A program made the position numbers and the translations under genes. A model generated the notes under the pieces. The model saw nothing but the letters and a program-made list of their open reading frames with translations. It did not search any database and had not been told where the DNA came from. This document shows, in pieces, positions 8,911 to 18,477 of a stretch of 64,000 nt of DNA. This DNA is from Paraburkholderia ribeironis (lineage in GTDB: Bacteria > Pseudomonadota > Gammaproteobacteria > Burkholderiales > Burkholderiaceae): the NCBI RefSeq assembly GCF_900019265.1, contig NZ_CYGX02000071.1:38614-102613 (forward strand), in the 5' to 3' direction. The number at the start of each line of letters is the position of its first letter. Position 1 is the stretch's first letter.

Positions 8911-9168
8911 ATGAGAGCAGCAAAACTTTCGGCCATTGCATTGGCTATTCCTCTATTTGCACTAGCCGGTTCGGCTTCCGCGGCTGGCTGCATCAAGGGC
9001 GCGGTCGCCGGCGGTGTTGCCGGTCACTATGCCGGCCACCATGCTGTTATCGGCGCCGTCGGCGGCTGCGTCGTGGGTCATCACCTCGCGAAGAAACACG
9101 CTCAGGAGCAAGCGGCCGCAAAGGCGCAGGCAGCTCAGCTACAAGCGCAGCCGGGCAATGTCCAGTAA
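8911..9168 (+). CDS. Exported glycine-zipper protein
   Basis: 85 residues. A signal peptide (cleavage expected after SASA, residue 24) is followed by a glycine-zipper segment with alternating Gly/Ala and His (GAVAGGVAGHYAGHHAVIGA), then GGCVVGHHLAKKHAQ and a hydrophilic Ala/Gln tail. Glycine-zipper proteins of the 17-kDa surface-antigen type associate with the outer membrane, but this short version has no known role. No strong ribosome site is visible. It is divergent from the 45-residue His-rich exported protein. Confidence 0.7.
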   Translation: MRAAKLSAIALAIPLFALAGSASAAGCIKGAVAGGVAGHYAGHHAVIGAVGGCVVGHHLAKKHAQEQAAAKAQAAQLQAQPGNVQ

Positions 9169-9295
9169 GCAGGCATCTCAGGTTGCCTTGATGATGTGAC
9201 AAGGGGCCGCGAGGTCCCTTGCCTTTGCGGCACCGTGCACACATTCGGCTCGTTCGATCGCGCTCGCCAAGCGAGGATTCGAAGAAATCCAGGCC

Positions 9296-9664
9296 ATGAA
9301 GAATGACTCCGAGATCGGCCTGCATTGCCCGGACCGGCGCGTCGTGAATGCAGTCGGTTTGATGAGGCAACGAACGTTTGAGCCCGGTTCAATTGCGAGC
9401 ATCGCGCAAGCGATCGGAACGACTGAACGAGAACTCACCCGACTTTTCCGGAAGCATCTGCGCGTGGCGCCCCTACAGTATTGGAGGGGCATGCGCCTGA
9501 ATACCGCAAAATGGATGGTGGTCAACAGCGATCGGTCCATTACTCAGATCGCCTACGAGTGCGGCTTCACCGACAGTTCACATCTCATACATTGGTTCAA
9601 ACGCGAATACAACGTCACCCCGTCCAAGCTGAGACGACTTCAGTCCGACTTCGGCGTGCATTAG
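9296..9664 (+). CDS. AraC-family HTH protein lacking an effector domain
   Basis: 122 residues that are nearly all the C-terminal double helix-turn-helix of AraC/GlxA-type regulators: SIASIAQAIGTTERELTRLF, then RLNTAKWMVVNSDRSITQIA, then CGFTDSSHLIHWFKREYNVT. Full-length relatives have about 200 extra N-terminal residues (often a DJ-1/PfpI domain). The frame is open upstream without recognisable similarity, so this is either a 5'-truncated gene or a single-domain regulator. No good ribosome site precedes the ATG. Its target is unknown; the 85-residue exported protein ends 127 bases upstream. Confidence 0.65.
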   Translation: MKNDSEIGLHCPDRRVVNAVGLMRQRTFEPGSIASIAQAIGTTERELTRLFRKHLRVAPLQYWRGMRLNTAKWMVVNSDRSITQIAYECGFTDSSHLIHWFKREYNVTPSKLRRLQSDFGVH

Positions 9665-9878
9665 CCGTCAATAATCGATCTCACATCGGACTACAATCAT
9701 TCAACTGGTCTGAACCCGTTTCATCCGGACTCGCATCGCACAGTTCATGGAGCGGCTATGCACGGACTACCACCGGGCTGCGTTGACAGGTCGTTCAGCC
9801 ACGCTCCCCGCAGTTCGGCAGTGCGCATTTGATCCGGTCGCAGCAAGCCATGTGCGACGGGCCCGCACAGGAGGGACT

Positions 9879-12632
9879 ATGTGGTCGGCAGTGAAGTCCG
9901 GGGGGCGCCTGAGACGTTATGCCATCACGGCGATAGCCGTCATCGCCAGCCTGATCGTCATCGGACGCATCACCGGCATCCTGGTCGACTGGCTGTGGTT
10001 CTCTTCGGTCGGCTATGACCGCGTGTTCTGGACAATCCTTTCCGCGAGGGCGCTGCTGTTTGCCGTCGTGTTCGCCGTCTCGACGGGCGCGATCTGGCTA
10101 TCGGGGATTCTGGCGCATCGTTACGCGTGGGGCGTCGATATCTCGCGAGCGGAAGCAGCCAGTCCGTCGGGTACGAGGGAAGTCACCGGCGATCTGGCCG
10201 ACCTGTTCGCGCCGCGCGTTCCCTGGCGCTCCAGTATCGCTTGCGCCGCAGTCGTCTTTGGGCTGCTTATCGCCACCAGTGAAATCTCGAACTGGGACAT
10301 TGCACTTCGCTTCGTTTATCAGGTGCCTGATGGCGGGCGCGATCCGATCTTTGGCAGGGACATCAGCTTTTATCTCTTCTCGCTGCCCGCGTATGTCGCG
10401 CTCAAGAACTGGCTGCTGTGGCTGGTCTTCTGCAGCGCGATCGTGGCGGGTGCGGTCTACGGGTTGCGCGGCGACATCGCGCCACAGTGGCCAGCACAGA
10501 AGCTCTCGCCCGCAGCGATCACTCATGGTTCGGCACTGCTCGGTTTGTTCCTTGTGGTGAAGGCCTGGTCCTGGTGGCTCGACCGCTTTCTGCTGCTCTA
10601 TGGCGACAACGGTGTCGTGGTCGGCGCCAGCTATACCGATGTCCACGTCAAGTTGCCGGTCCTGTGGATGCTTGTCGGCCTTGCCGCGGCCTCATCCGTG
10701 GCCCTTGTGGTCAACCTGCGCCGGCGCAGCTATCTGCTGCCTGCAGCTCTCGCGCTGCTCGTGTTCGGCAGTTCGTTCGTGTGCGCCGTGATCTATCCAC
10801 CGCTGTTCCAGCGCTTCTATGTCAAACCGAGCGAGCTGAGACTGGAAACACCCTATATCGAGCACAATATCGCGCTGACCCGACACGCTTATGGTCTCGC
10901 ACAGATTGCGGTCAAGCCGTTCGAGGCCGAGCAGGCACTGACTCTCGACTCGCTGCAGGCCAATCGGGCGACCATCGACAACATCCGGCTATGGGATGTG
11001 CAACCGCTGATGGATACCTACGCGCAGTTGCAGGAGATCAGGACATACTACAAATTTCGCTCGGTGGACATCGACCGCTACCAGCTCGACACCGGATACA
11101 GGCAAGTGATGCTGTCGGCGCGCGAACTGGAACCGGCGATGCTTGCGTCCAGCGCTCAAACCTGGGTGAACCTGCATCTTATCTTCACTCACGGCAATGG
11201 CGTTGTGATGTCGCCGGTCACCGAGAAATCCACCGAGGGTCTACCCTCTTTCTATCTGCGAAATATTCCGCCAGTCGCCAGCGGCGGCCCGGCCATTCAC
11301 GAACCGCGTCTCTATTTCGGCGAAAACCAGCAGGACTACATCATCGTGAAGGGCAGCGTAGCGGAATTCGACTTTCCCAAAGGCGCGGACAATGCCTACA
11401 CGACATACAGCGGGCACGACGGCGTCGCCATCGGCAGTGTGGCGCGACGCAGTCTCTTCGCCTGGCAGCTCGACGATGCCAATATTCTGCTGAGCGACTA
11501 CATCACACACGAGAGCCGGATCCTGCTGCACCGTGACATTCAGGACCGCGTGCGTACGATCGCGCCGTTCCTGAGCCTCGACCACGACCCCTATGTCGTC
11601 GCGGCCAATGGGCGCCTGTTCTGGATGCAGGACGCCTACACCATCAGCCAGTGGTTTCCTTACTCCCGGCCGGGTTTCGGCGACAGCGCCAATTACATCC
11701 GCAACGCGGTCAAGGTCGTGGTCGACGCTTACAACGGCACGGTCGATTTCTACGTCAGCGATCCCGCCGATCCGATCCTGCGAACTTACGAGCGCATCTT
11801 CCCGGGTGTGTTCAAGCCTTTGGACACGATGCCACCGCAGCTTCGGCAGCATGTCCGCTACCCTGAAGATCTGTTTCTGATCCAGGCGCAACTCTACCGC
11901 GCCTATCATATGGACGCGCCGGAGGTCTTCTACAACCGCGAGGACCTGTGGCAGTTTCCTCGTGAACTGGTCGGTATGGATGGAGGGAGCGCCGCCAGCA
12001 CGATGCCGCCGTACTACACGATCATGCGACTCCCAGGCGACGCACGCGCCGAGTTCATCCTCATGTTGCCGATGGTGCCGAGCCAGCGGGAGAACATGAT
12101 TGCCTGGCTGGCGGCGCGTTGCGATCCGTCCGGGTACGGCAAGCTCATCGTCTACACGTTTCCCAAGGACAGGCTGGTCTATGGGCCGTTCCAGATCGAA
12201 GCGCGCATTCAGCAGAATACCGAGATCTCGCAGCAGATCTCGCTGTGGAACCAGATGGGCTCGCGCGTCATTCGCGGTCATCTCGTGGTTGTGCCGATCG
12301 AGAACTCGATCCTCTACGTCTCTCCGCTCTATTTGCGCGCAGCGTCCGGTCAATTGCCGGAGTTAAAGCGGGTGATCGCCGCCTATGGTGAACATGTGGT
12401 GATGGAAGACAGCCTGGGCGAAGCCCTGGCGGCGCTTTTCAAGGAGAGCGCGCGAGCGGCATCGCCAGCCCGAGGCACCGAGGATGCCCGCGCCCGCGAG
12501 GCACTTGCCCACTACGACCGCGCGATCGAGCGACTGAAGGCGGGAGACTGGACTGGCTTCGGCGCGGAACTGGATGCCCTGCGGCGGTTGCTGGAGGCAC
12601 TCGGTGCCGGCCGTTCCGACAACCAGAAGTGA
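9879..12632 (+). CDS. UPF0182-family integral membrane protein
   Basis: 917 residues from the ATG preceded by GGAGGGACT; the frame is open further upstream without support. About seven membrane helices occupy residues 10-330, followed by a large exported domain with family segments such as YPPLFQRFYVKPSELRLETP, LTLDSLQANRATIDNIRLWD and PFLSLDHDPYVVAANGRLFW. UPF0182 members are usually 850-1000 residues and have no established function. The last 60 residues are charged and helical. The gene appears complete and stands alone on its strand. Confidence 0.9.
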   Translation: MWSAVKSGGRLRRYAITAIAVIASLIVIGRITGILVDWLWFSSVGYDRVFWTILSARALLFAVVFAVSTGAIWLSGILAHRYAWGVDISRAEAASPSGTREVTGDLADLFAPRVPWRSSIACAAVVFGLLIATSEISNWDIALRFVYQVPDGGRDPIFGRDISFYLFSLPAYVALKNWLLWLVFCSAIVAGAVYGLRGDIAPQWPAQKLSPAAITHGSALLGLFLVVKAWSWWLDRFLLLYGDNGVVVGASYTDVHVKLPVLWMLVGLAAASSVALVVNLRRRSYLLPAALALLVFGSSFVCAVIYPPLFQRFYVKPSELRLETPYIEHNIALTRHAYGLAQIAVKPFEAEQALTLDSLQANRATIDNIRLWDVQPLMDTYAQLQEIRTYYKFRSVDIDRYQLDTGYRQVMLSARELEPAMLASSAQTWVNLHLIFTHGNGVVMSPVTEKSTEGLPSFYLRNIPPVASGGPAIHEPRLYFGENQQDYIIVKGSVAEFDFPKGADNAYTTYSGHDGVAIGSVARRSLFAWQLDDANILLSDYITHESRILLHRDIQDRVRTIAPFLSLDHDPYVVAANGRLFWMQDAYTISQWFPYSRPGFGDSANYIRNAVKVVVDAYNGTVDFYVSDPADPILRTYERIFPGVFKPLDTMPPQLRQHVRYPEDLFLIQAQLYRAYHMDAPEVFYNREDLWQFPRELVGMDGGSAASTMPPYYTIMRLPGDARAEFILMLPMVPSQRENMIAWLAARCDPSGYGKLIVYTFPKDRLVYGPFQIEARIQQNTEISQQISLWNQMGSRVIRGHLVVVPIENSILYVSPLYLRAASGQLPELKRVIAAYGEHVVMEDSLGEALAALFKESARAASPARGTEDARAREALAHYDRAIERLKAGDWTGFGAELDALRRLLEALGAGRSDNQK

Positions 12633-12676
12633 CCTCGGGTACAACGTCAACGCACGTCAAGGCACGCCACAGCGCG

Positions 12677-13453
12677 TCACAGCGCAAACAGCCGCCCAAG
12701 ATGGGGCTCACAATCTCTCACGCCGGCGAGCCGCAACGCGTGCCAGGCCATCGCGTAGTTGCTCGATATCACCGGCTTGCCTATCGCGGCCTCGAGCTCC
12801 GGAATCAACCCGGCAATGCGCAAGCTCGTGCACGAAACGAAAATCGCATCCACGTCACGATTCCGCGCAAGTCGCTCAACGCCCGTTCGCAGCGACGCCG
12901 CATCGATCCGCGCCACTTCGTTATCGTTCGCATGCTCGAACGACGCCATGCGCGTAATGCCCTGGCCACGGGACTCGATATAGTCGCGCATGTAATCGTT
13001 GATCGAACGCACGTAGGGCGTAAGCAGTGCCGCGCGCTGCACGCCTAGTGCACGAAGCGCCGCCAGCGCCGCGGTGATCGGCGTAGTACTCGCGACACCC
13101 GGACGCGCTTCGCGAATCCGCGCGAACACCTTTTCCTCCCCGATCACCATCGACGCGGACGTGCAGCCGAACGCCACGACATCGATACGCTCGGCCGGAC
13201 GAATCAGCGCGACCGCAGGTGCAATGCGGTCCTCCATTTCCGCCAGCCGTTCGGGCGTGATCTCCGCCGAGTTGTACACACGGCTTTCGTAGAACGCCAC
13301 GCCGTCCTGTTTCAGCAAGCCACGCCATTCATGCTCGATCGTATGATCAGTGGCGAGCACCACGAGGCCGATCGCGGCACGTCGGCAAATGCCGTCGTCC
13401 AGCGTGAAATCGAGCCTCGTATACGCGTCATCCTGCTGTCCAATCACACTCAT
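12677..13453 (-). CDS. Asp/Glu racemase-superfamily enzyme (maleate isomerase/arylmalonate decarboxylase-like)
   Basis: 258 residues with the two cysteine motifs of the superfamily: FGCTSAS (Cys97) and SCTSLR (Cys208), which would act on opposite faces of the substrate. Spacing and the SCTSLR form are like maleate cis-trans isomerases and related enzymes rather than cell-wall glutamate racemase, which is encoded separately at 33126-34049. It is transcribed divergently from a branched-chain-type ABC transporter, with 308 bases between, so the transporter may bring in its substrate. The exact reaction (isomerisation, racemisation or decarboxylation) cannot be decided from sequence. Confidence 0.8.
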   Translation of the reverse strand: MSVIGQQDDAYTRLDFTLDDGICRRAAIGLVVLATDHTIEHEWRGLLKQDGVAFYESRVYNSAEITPERLAEMEDRIAPAVALIRPAERIDVVAFGCTSASMVIGEEKVFARIREARPGVASTTPITAALAALRALGVQRAALLTPYVRSINDYMRDYIESRGQGITRMASFEHANDNEVARIDAASLRTGVERLARNRDVDAIFVSCTSLRIAGLIPELEAAIGKPVISSNYAMAWHALRLAGVRDCEPHLGRLFAL

Positions 13454-13761
13454 TTCAGAGTCATCCTGTCATGTCGCGTCCGGGTTCGCGAGTGCCTCCC
13501 GTCACTGCCTTTTAAAGGTAGAGGATTGCCGGCGCCTTTGTGTAATGGTTTATACGCAAATACCCTATACCGTCCCAGCGCAAACCGCCTCCTATCATGA
13601 AAGAAGCGCTTTCGTGCCAGCGCTGCGGCGAACCGGCAGTCACGCTGTTGACCTGGCGCGTATGAATCGCGTGCATCGCCCATTTCCGTCTGTTTTCTGA
13701 TGTCACCGGTCTATCCGTGTGGCGGATCGTCCGATCCCTTTCACAATAAGGAGTCACTAAC
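13454..13761 (+). other. Divergent intergenic region, putative shared control region
   Basis: 308 bases between the Asp/Glu-racemase-like gene and the ABC binding-protein gene. It contains an imperfect inverted element near 13548-13572 (GGTTTATAC ... TATACC), a possible operator. No regulator gene adjoins it. A ribosome site AAGGAG for the binding protein lies at the right end. Confidence 0.4.
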
Positions 13762-14964
13762 ATGTTTGCTCAGAAGAATGACTGGCCCGGTGTAGACCGG
13801 AGCTTGCGGCAAACGACAATCGCGGCCGTCGCGGCCGCGGTGGCCCTGCTCTTTGGCATGGCTCCCGGCTCGGCGCTAAGCCAGGGCTCCACCATCAAGA
13901 TCGGTGTGCCGGTCCCGCTGTCGGGCAGCAGTGCCAATGCCGGCACGGACATCGTCAACGGCGCGAAGCTCGCGGCCGCCAGAATCAACGCGGCTGGGGG
14001 CGTGCTCGGCAAACAGATCGAGCTGGTGCCGGAGGACGACGCCTGCGATGCGCAAACAGCGGTGCAGGCGGCGCAGAAACTCGTCGATGCGGGCGTTGTC
14101 GCGGTAGCGGGCGGCTATTGCTCCAGCGCGGCGTTGCCGGAGTCGACAACCTTTCATCGCGCCGGGATTCCCTACGTGCTGGACGCGTCGACCAATCCCC
14201 AATTGACCGAGATGGGGTACGACAACGTGTTCCGCACGATCGGCCGTGACGACCAGCAGGGCCCGTTCGCCGCAAGCTTCATGAAAGACGTCCTGCACGC
14301 GAAGCGCGCGGCGGTGATCGACGACAACACGACCTACTCCAAGGGTCTCGCCCAGAACACCGTGGAAGCCCTGAAGAAGAGCGGCGTCGATGTCGTTTAC
14401 GCCAATTCGATCACGCCCGGTCAGATGGACTACTCACCGACGCTGACGCGGGTCGCCTCGCTGAAACCCGACGTGATCTACTACACGGGCTATTTCTCCG
14501 AAGCCGGCCTGATGGTCAAGGAGGCGCGGCAACTGGGTCTGAAAATGACCATCATGGGCGGCGACGCCACCAATGATCCCACGCTGATGAAGACCGCCGG
14601 TCCCGCCGCCGACGGCATGATCATCACGACGGCGCCGCTCGCGCAGTTCCTGAGCGGCGCGCACGCCTACGTCGATGACTATACGAAGGCCTACGGGCAA
14701 GGGCCGGGACCATACTCGGTGTACGAATACGATGCCGTCGGGGTCACGGCGAAAGCCATCGCGGACGCAAAATCGGCGCAGCCCGCCGCGATCACCAGTG
14801 CCCTGCACAAGATCTCGAACTACCCTGGCGCGACCGGAACGATCGGCTTCAATCCGAAGGGGGACCGCAGCAAAGCCGTGTACATCACCATCATCGTGCA
14901 CAACGACAACTTCGAGCCCTACCAGAGGCAGGATGCGAGCGGACATTGGGCGGCCATGAAATAG
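13762..14964 (+). CDS. Periplasmic binding protein of a branched-chain-type ABC transporter (LivK-like)
   Basis: 400 residues with a Sec signal peptide (hydrophobic residues 20-40, cleavage near ALSQG), then the type I periplasmic fold: IKIGVPVPLSGSSANAG, NGAKLAAARINAAGGVLG, GGYCSSAALPESTTFHRAGI, VIYYTGYFSEAGLMVKEARQ. It would deliver the ligand to the LivH/LivM/LivG/LivF complex encoded directly downstream. Family members bind branched-chain amino acids but also amides, urea and aromatic acids, so the ligand is open. AAGGAG precedes the ATG at a suitable distance. Confidence 0.9.
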   Translation: MFAQKNDWPGVDRSLRQTTIAAVAAAVALLFGMAPGSALSQGSTIKIGVPVPLSGSSANAGTDIVNGAKLAAARINAAGGVLGKQIELVPEDDACDAQTAVQAAQKLVDAGVVAVAGGYCSSAALPESTTFHRAGIPYVLDASTNPQLTEMGYDNVFRTIGRDDQQGPFAASFMKDVLHAKRAAVIDDNTTYSKGLAQNTVEALKKSGVDVVYANSITPGQMDYSPTLTRVASLKPDVIYYTGYFSEAGLMVKEARQLGLKMTIMGGDATNDPTLMKTAGPAADGMIITTAPLAQFLSGAHAYVDDYTKAYGQGPGPYSVYEYDAVGVTAKAIADAKSAQPAAITSALHKISNYPGATGTIGFNPKGDRSKAVYITIIVHNDNFEPYQRQDASGHWAAMK

Positions 14965-14989
14965 GCGTTTTAGCGCGCCCCGCCCCGTC

Positions 14990-15889
14990 ATGAGCGACTT
15001 CTTCCAGTTCGTCGTCGAAGGGCTGACGACCGGCTCGTTCTATGCCCTCGTCGCCCTCGGCTACACGATGGTCTACGGAATCATCCGGCTGATCAACTTC
15101 GCTCATGGCGATCTGTTCATGGTCGGCGCGTTCATCGGCTGGACCGGTTTGATGGTGCTCGCGTCCGCGCATCTGCCGCTCGCCCTGGTGCTGCTGATCG
15201 CCCTGGTGGCCGCGATGACGGCCACAGGCGCGCTCGGCCTGCTGATCGAGCGGCTCGCGTATCGGCCATTGCTGCGCGCGCCGCGGCTGTCGATTCTGAT
15301 CACGGCACTGGGCGTCTCGCTGGCGCTGCAAAATGGGGTGCTGCTGATCTATGGCGCGGGCTTTCGCACCTATCCGCATGTGCTGACCCATACGGGATTC
15401 GAATTGCACGGCGTACAGATCACCTTCGCGCAGATCGGCATTGTCGTGGCCAGCCTGGCACTGATGCTGGCGCTGTATTTCTTCGTTCATCACACTTTCC
15501 TTGGCACCGCGATGCGCGCGCTGGCGATCGATCAGGACGCCGCGCGTCTGATGGGCATCGACGTCGAGCGCCTGATCCAGCTGACCTTCCTGCTGGGTTC
15601 GGTGCTGGCCGCCGTGGCGGGTGTCATGGAAGGGCTTTACTACACGCAGATCAATTTCTTCATGGGCTTCGTGCTGGGCCTGCGCGCGTTCACCGCCGCC
15701 GTGCTCGGCGGCATCGGCAACATCCCGGGCGCGATGGCGGGCGGCATCCTGATTGGCCTGCTCGAAGCCTTCGGCGCGGGCTATGTCTCGTCGCAATGGA
15801 CCGACGTGTTCGTGTTCGGCGTGCTGATCGGCGTACTCGTGATCAAGCCGACTGGTCTCTTCGGCGAACGCGTCGTCGAGAGAATGTAA
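14990..15889 (+). CDS. livH: ABC transporter permease, LivH-like
   Basis: 299 residues, about eight membrane helices, typical LivH length and motifs (TTGSFYALVALGYTMVYGII, INFAHGDLFMVGAFIG at the N-terminus; the coupling-loop region AMRALAIDQDAARLMGIDVE; FTAAVLGGIGNIPGAMAGG). It forms the membrane channel together with the LivM half of the next protein. It starts 25 bases after the binding-protein stop and ends 3 bases before the next ATG, so it is in the same operon. Confidence 0.9.
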   Translation: MSDFFQFVVEGLTTGSFYALVALGYTMVYGIIRLINFAHGDLFMVGAFIGWTGLMVLASAHLPLALVLLIALVAAMTATGALGLLIERLAYRPLLRAPRLSILITALGVSLALQNGVLLIYGAGFRTYPHVLTHTGFELHGVQITFAQIGIVVASLALMLALYFFVHHTFLGTAMRALAIDQDAARLMGIDVERLIQLTFLLGSVLAAVAGVMEGLYYTQINFFMGFVLGLRAFTAAVLGGIGNIPGAMAGGILIGLLEAFGAGYVSSQWTDVFVFGVLIGVLVIKPTGLFGERVVERM

Positions 15890-15892
15890 TCC

Positions 15893-17701
15893 ATGAGCGC
15901 CCGCGAAGCTTCCGCGCATTGGGCCCGTCTTGCCGGCGGCGCGCTGCTTGCCGCGGCCGTGGCGCTGCCCGCTGTCGCCAGCAACTATATCGTCGATGTC
16001 GGCCTGACTATCATCACCTATTCGATCCTGGGTCTCGGGCTGAACATCGTGGTCGGCTATGCGGGACTGCTCGATCTCGGCTACGCGGCCTTCTTCGCGA
16101 TCGGCGCGTACACGACGGCGTTGCTGGAAACCTTGCTGCACTTCTCGTTCTGGGAAACGCTGCCGTTCAGTCTCGCGTTCACCGCGGTATCGGGCATCGT
16201 CATCGGCTATCCCACCCTGCGCCTGCGCAGCGACTATCTGGCGATCGTCACGCTGGGGTTCGGCGAAATCACGCGTATCGTCGCCACCAATCTCGACATC
16301 ACGGGCGGCCCGAACGGCATCTTCGGCATCGCCAGCCCCAGCCTGTTCGGTTTCGAGATCAGTTCGCCGCCGGCGCTCTACGAACTGGGCATGGCGTTCC
16401 TCGTGCTGGTGCTCGTGTTCGCCATACGGCTCGGCCGGTCGCGGCTCGGCCGCGCCTGGACCAGCATCCGCGAGGACGAGGCAGCCGCCGAGGCGGTCGG
16501 CGTGCCGACGCTGCGCGTCAAGCTGCTCGCCTACGTGATGGGCGCCCTGATCGGCGGGCTGGGGGGCAGCCTGTTCGCCGCCCGCTTCGGCACCATCGAC
16601 CCGACGGGCTTCACCTATCTGCAGTCCGTCACGATCCTGATCGTGGTGGTGCTCGGCGGCCGGGGCAGCATTCCCGGCGTGATCCTCGGCGCCATCATCG
16701 TCGCCGGCCTGCCGGAGGTGCTGCGTTTTCTCAACCTCTGGCGCATCTTCGCCTTCGCGATCGGACTCGTGATCCTGATGCTGCTGAGGCCGCAAGGGCT
16801 ATGGCCGGCACCGCTGCGTCGCGTCGCGCCGCCACGCAAGAGCACCGCCGCCGATCAGGCCCCGGTGCCCAGCCACGCTGCCACCGATGAAATCCTGCTG
16901 GAGGTCCGCGACATGCAGCGGCGCTTCGGTGGCGTGCTGGCAGTCGGCGGTGTCAGCTTCATGGTGCACAGCGGCGAGATCCTGAGCCTGATCGGTCCGA
17001 ACGGCGCCGGCAAAACAACCGTGTTCAATTGCCTGACCGGCGTGATCCGTCCGACCGGTGGCCAGATCGTCTGGTGCGGCAAGCGACTTGCCGGTGGGGC
17101 GCCTCATCGCATCGTCCATCAAGGCATGGCGCGCACGTTTCAGGGCATCCGTCTGTTCGGCCACATGACGGCCTTCGAAAACGTCCTGACCGGCATGGAT
17201 CATCGACTCCGGACAACGCTCGGAGCCGAGCTGCTGGGGTTGCCTGCAGCGCGTGCCGAAACGGCAGATCATTGGGCCGAGGGCCTGCGCTGGCTCGCCT
17301 TCGTCGGTCTCGCAGGCCGGGCGGGCGAGCGCGCCGCCGATCTGCCCTACGGCGACCAACGCCGGCTGGAGATCGCCCGCGCGCTCGCCAGCTACCCTCG
17401 CCTGCTGCTACTGGACGAGCCCGCAGCGGGCATGAACCCCACCGAGAAACAAGCGCTGATGGAATTGATCCGGCGAATCCGCGATCATGGCGTGACGGTG
17501 CTGCTGATCGAGCACGACATGATGCTGGTGATGGGCGTGTCGGACCGGATCATCGTGATGGATCACGGCGTCATCATCGCCGAGGGTCAGCCCTCCGCGA
17601 TCCAGGCGGATCCGCGCGTGATCGATGCCTATCTCGGCACAGCCGGAAAGGACGAGGCGAGCGACGATACTGCCGGGGAGAAATCGCTGTGGGACTCCTA
17701 G
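15893..17701 (+). CDS. Fused ABC permease and ATPase, LivM-LivG
   Basis: 602 residues. Residues 1 to about 300 form a LivM permease (ITYSILGLGLNIVVGYAGLL; GFGEITRIVATNLDITGGPN; LGGRGSIPGVILGAIIVAG). A linker of about 25 residues leads into a LivG ATPase: Walker A GPNGAGKTT near residue 371, signature region LPYGDQRRLEIARAL near 484 and Walker B LLLLDEPAAGMNP near 504. Separate livM and livG genes are commonest; fusions of this kind also occur. The last codons overlap the livF start by 13 bases. Confidence 0.9.
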   Translation: MSAREASAHWARLAGGALLAAAVALPAVASNYIVDVGLTIITYSILGLGLNIVVGYAGLLDLGYAAFFAIGAYTTALLETLLHFSFWETLPFSLAFTAVSGIVIGYPTLRLRSDYLAIVTLGFGEITRIVATNLDITGGPNGIFGIASPSLFGFEISSPPALYELGMAFLVLVLVFAIRLGRSRLGRAWTSIREDEAAAEAVGVPTLRVKLLAYVMGALIGGLGGSLFAARFGTIDPTGFTYLQSVTILIVVVLGGRGSIPGVILGAIIVAGLPEVLRFLNLWRIFAFAIGLVILMLLRPQGLWPAPLRRVAPPRKSTAADQAPVPSHAATDEILLEVRDMQRRFGGVLAVGGVSFMVHSGEILSLIGPNGAGKTTVFNCLTGVIRPTGGQIVWCGKRLAGGAPHRIVHQGMARTFQGIRLFGHMTAFENVLTGMDHRLRTTLGAELLGLPAARAETADHWAEGLRWLAFVGLAGRAGERAADLPYGDQRRLEIARALASYPRLLLLDEPAAGMNPTEKQALMELIRRIRDHGVTVLLIEHDMMLVMGVSDRIIVMDHGVIIAEGQPSAIQADPRVIDAYLGTAGKDEASDDTAGEKSLWDS

Positions 17702-18420
17702 AAATCCGCGATCTGCGTGTGAGCTACGGAAAACTCGAAGTGCTGCACGGCATCTCGCTGGACGTCGCGCAGGGCGAAATCGTCGCCTTGCTCGGCAGCA
17801 ACGGCGCCGGAAAAACGACCACACTGCGGGCGATTTCCGGATTGATCCGGCCGCGGGCGGGAGAGATCGCGATGGATGGCCTGCGCCTGACGGGACTGCG
17901 CGCACACCAGATCGTCGCGCTGGGTCTGGGTCATATACCGGAGGGGCGGCGCATTTTCGGGGCGTTGACGGTGGAGGAAAATCTGCATCTCGGCGGCTAT
18001 CTGATCCGGCGTGACAGTGCGGCGCTGCAACAACGAAGGGATCAGCTCTATGCGACTTTCCCGCGGCTTGGCGAGCGACGCAGTCAGCTGGCAGGCACGC
18101 TCAGCGGCGGCGAACAGCAGATGCTGGCAATTGCCCGCGCCCTGATGCTGCGCCCGCGTATCGTGGTACTGGATGAACCCTCGATGGGGCTCGCGCCGAA
18201 GCTGGTTCGCGCGATCTTCGGCATGATCGCCGACATCTGCCGCGAAGGCACCTCGATTCTCCTCGTCGAGCAGAACGCCCGCCAGGCGCTGCGTATCGCT
18301 CATCGGGCCTACGTGCTGGAAAGCGGGCGCATCGCGCTCGCGGGGTCCGCCCAGGAGCTGGCTCAGGATAGCCGGGTCCGCGCCGCCTATCTGGGCGGCA
18401 GTGCTATCGCGGCAGAGTAG
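17689..18420 (+). CDS. livF: ABC transporter ATPase, LivF-like
   Basis: 243 residues from a GTG that overlaps the end of the LivM-LivG gene by 13 bases and has GGGGAG upstream. Walker A (GSNGAGKTT, near residue 40), signature LSGGEQQMLAIARAL (near 138) and Walker B IVVLDEPSMGLAP (near 160) are intact, and ILLVEQNARQALRIAHRAYV is typical of LivF. It pairs with the LivG half of the previous protein. The frame is open upstream inside the preceding gene, but similarity to LivF starts here. Confidence 0.9.
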   Translation: MGLLEIRDLRVSYGKLEVLHGISLDVAQGEIVALLGSNGAGKTTTLRAISGLIRPRAGEIAMDGLRLTGLRAHQIVALGLGHIPEGRRIFGALTVEENLHLGGYLIRRDSAALQQRRDQLYATFPRLGERRSQLAGTLSGGEQQMLAIARALMLRPRIVVLDEPSMGLAPKLVRAIFGMIADICREGTSILLVEQNARQALRIAHRAYVLESGRIALAGSAQELAQDSRVRAAYLGGSAIAAE

Positions 18421-18477
18421 CCCGCTAACCGGTCAAATGGCATCGGTTGAAATGGGTCAAACGCAATGGAGGCAAAC

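Noticed and set aside
14891..16795. Open minus-strand frame of about 630 codons
   Set aside because: It lies opposite livK, livH and livM-livG, which have strong family motifs; its Gln/His/Arg-rich translation is typical of antisense frames in high-GC genes.
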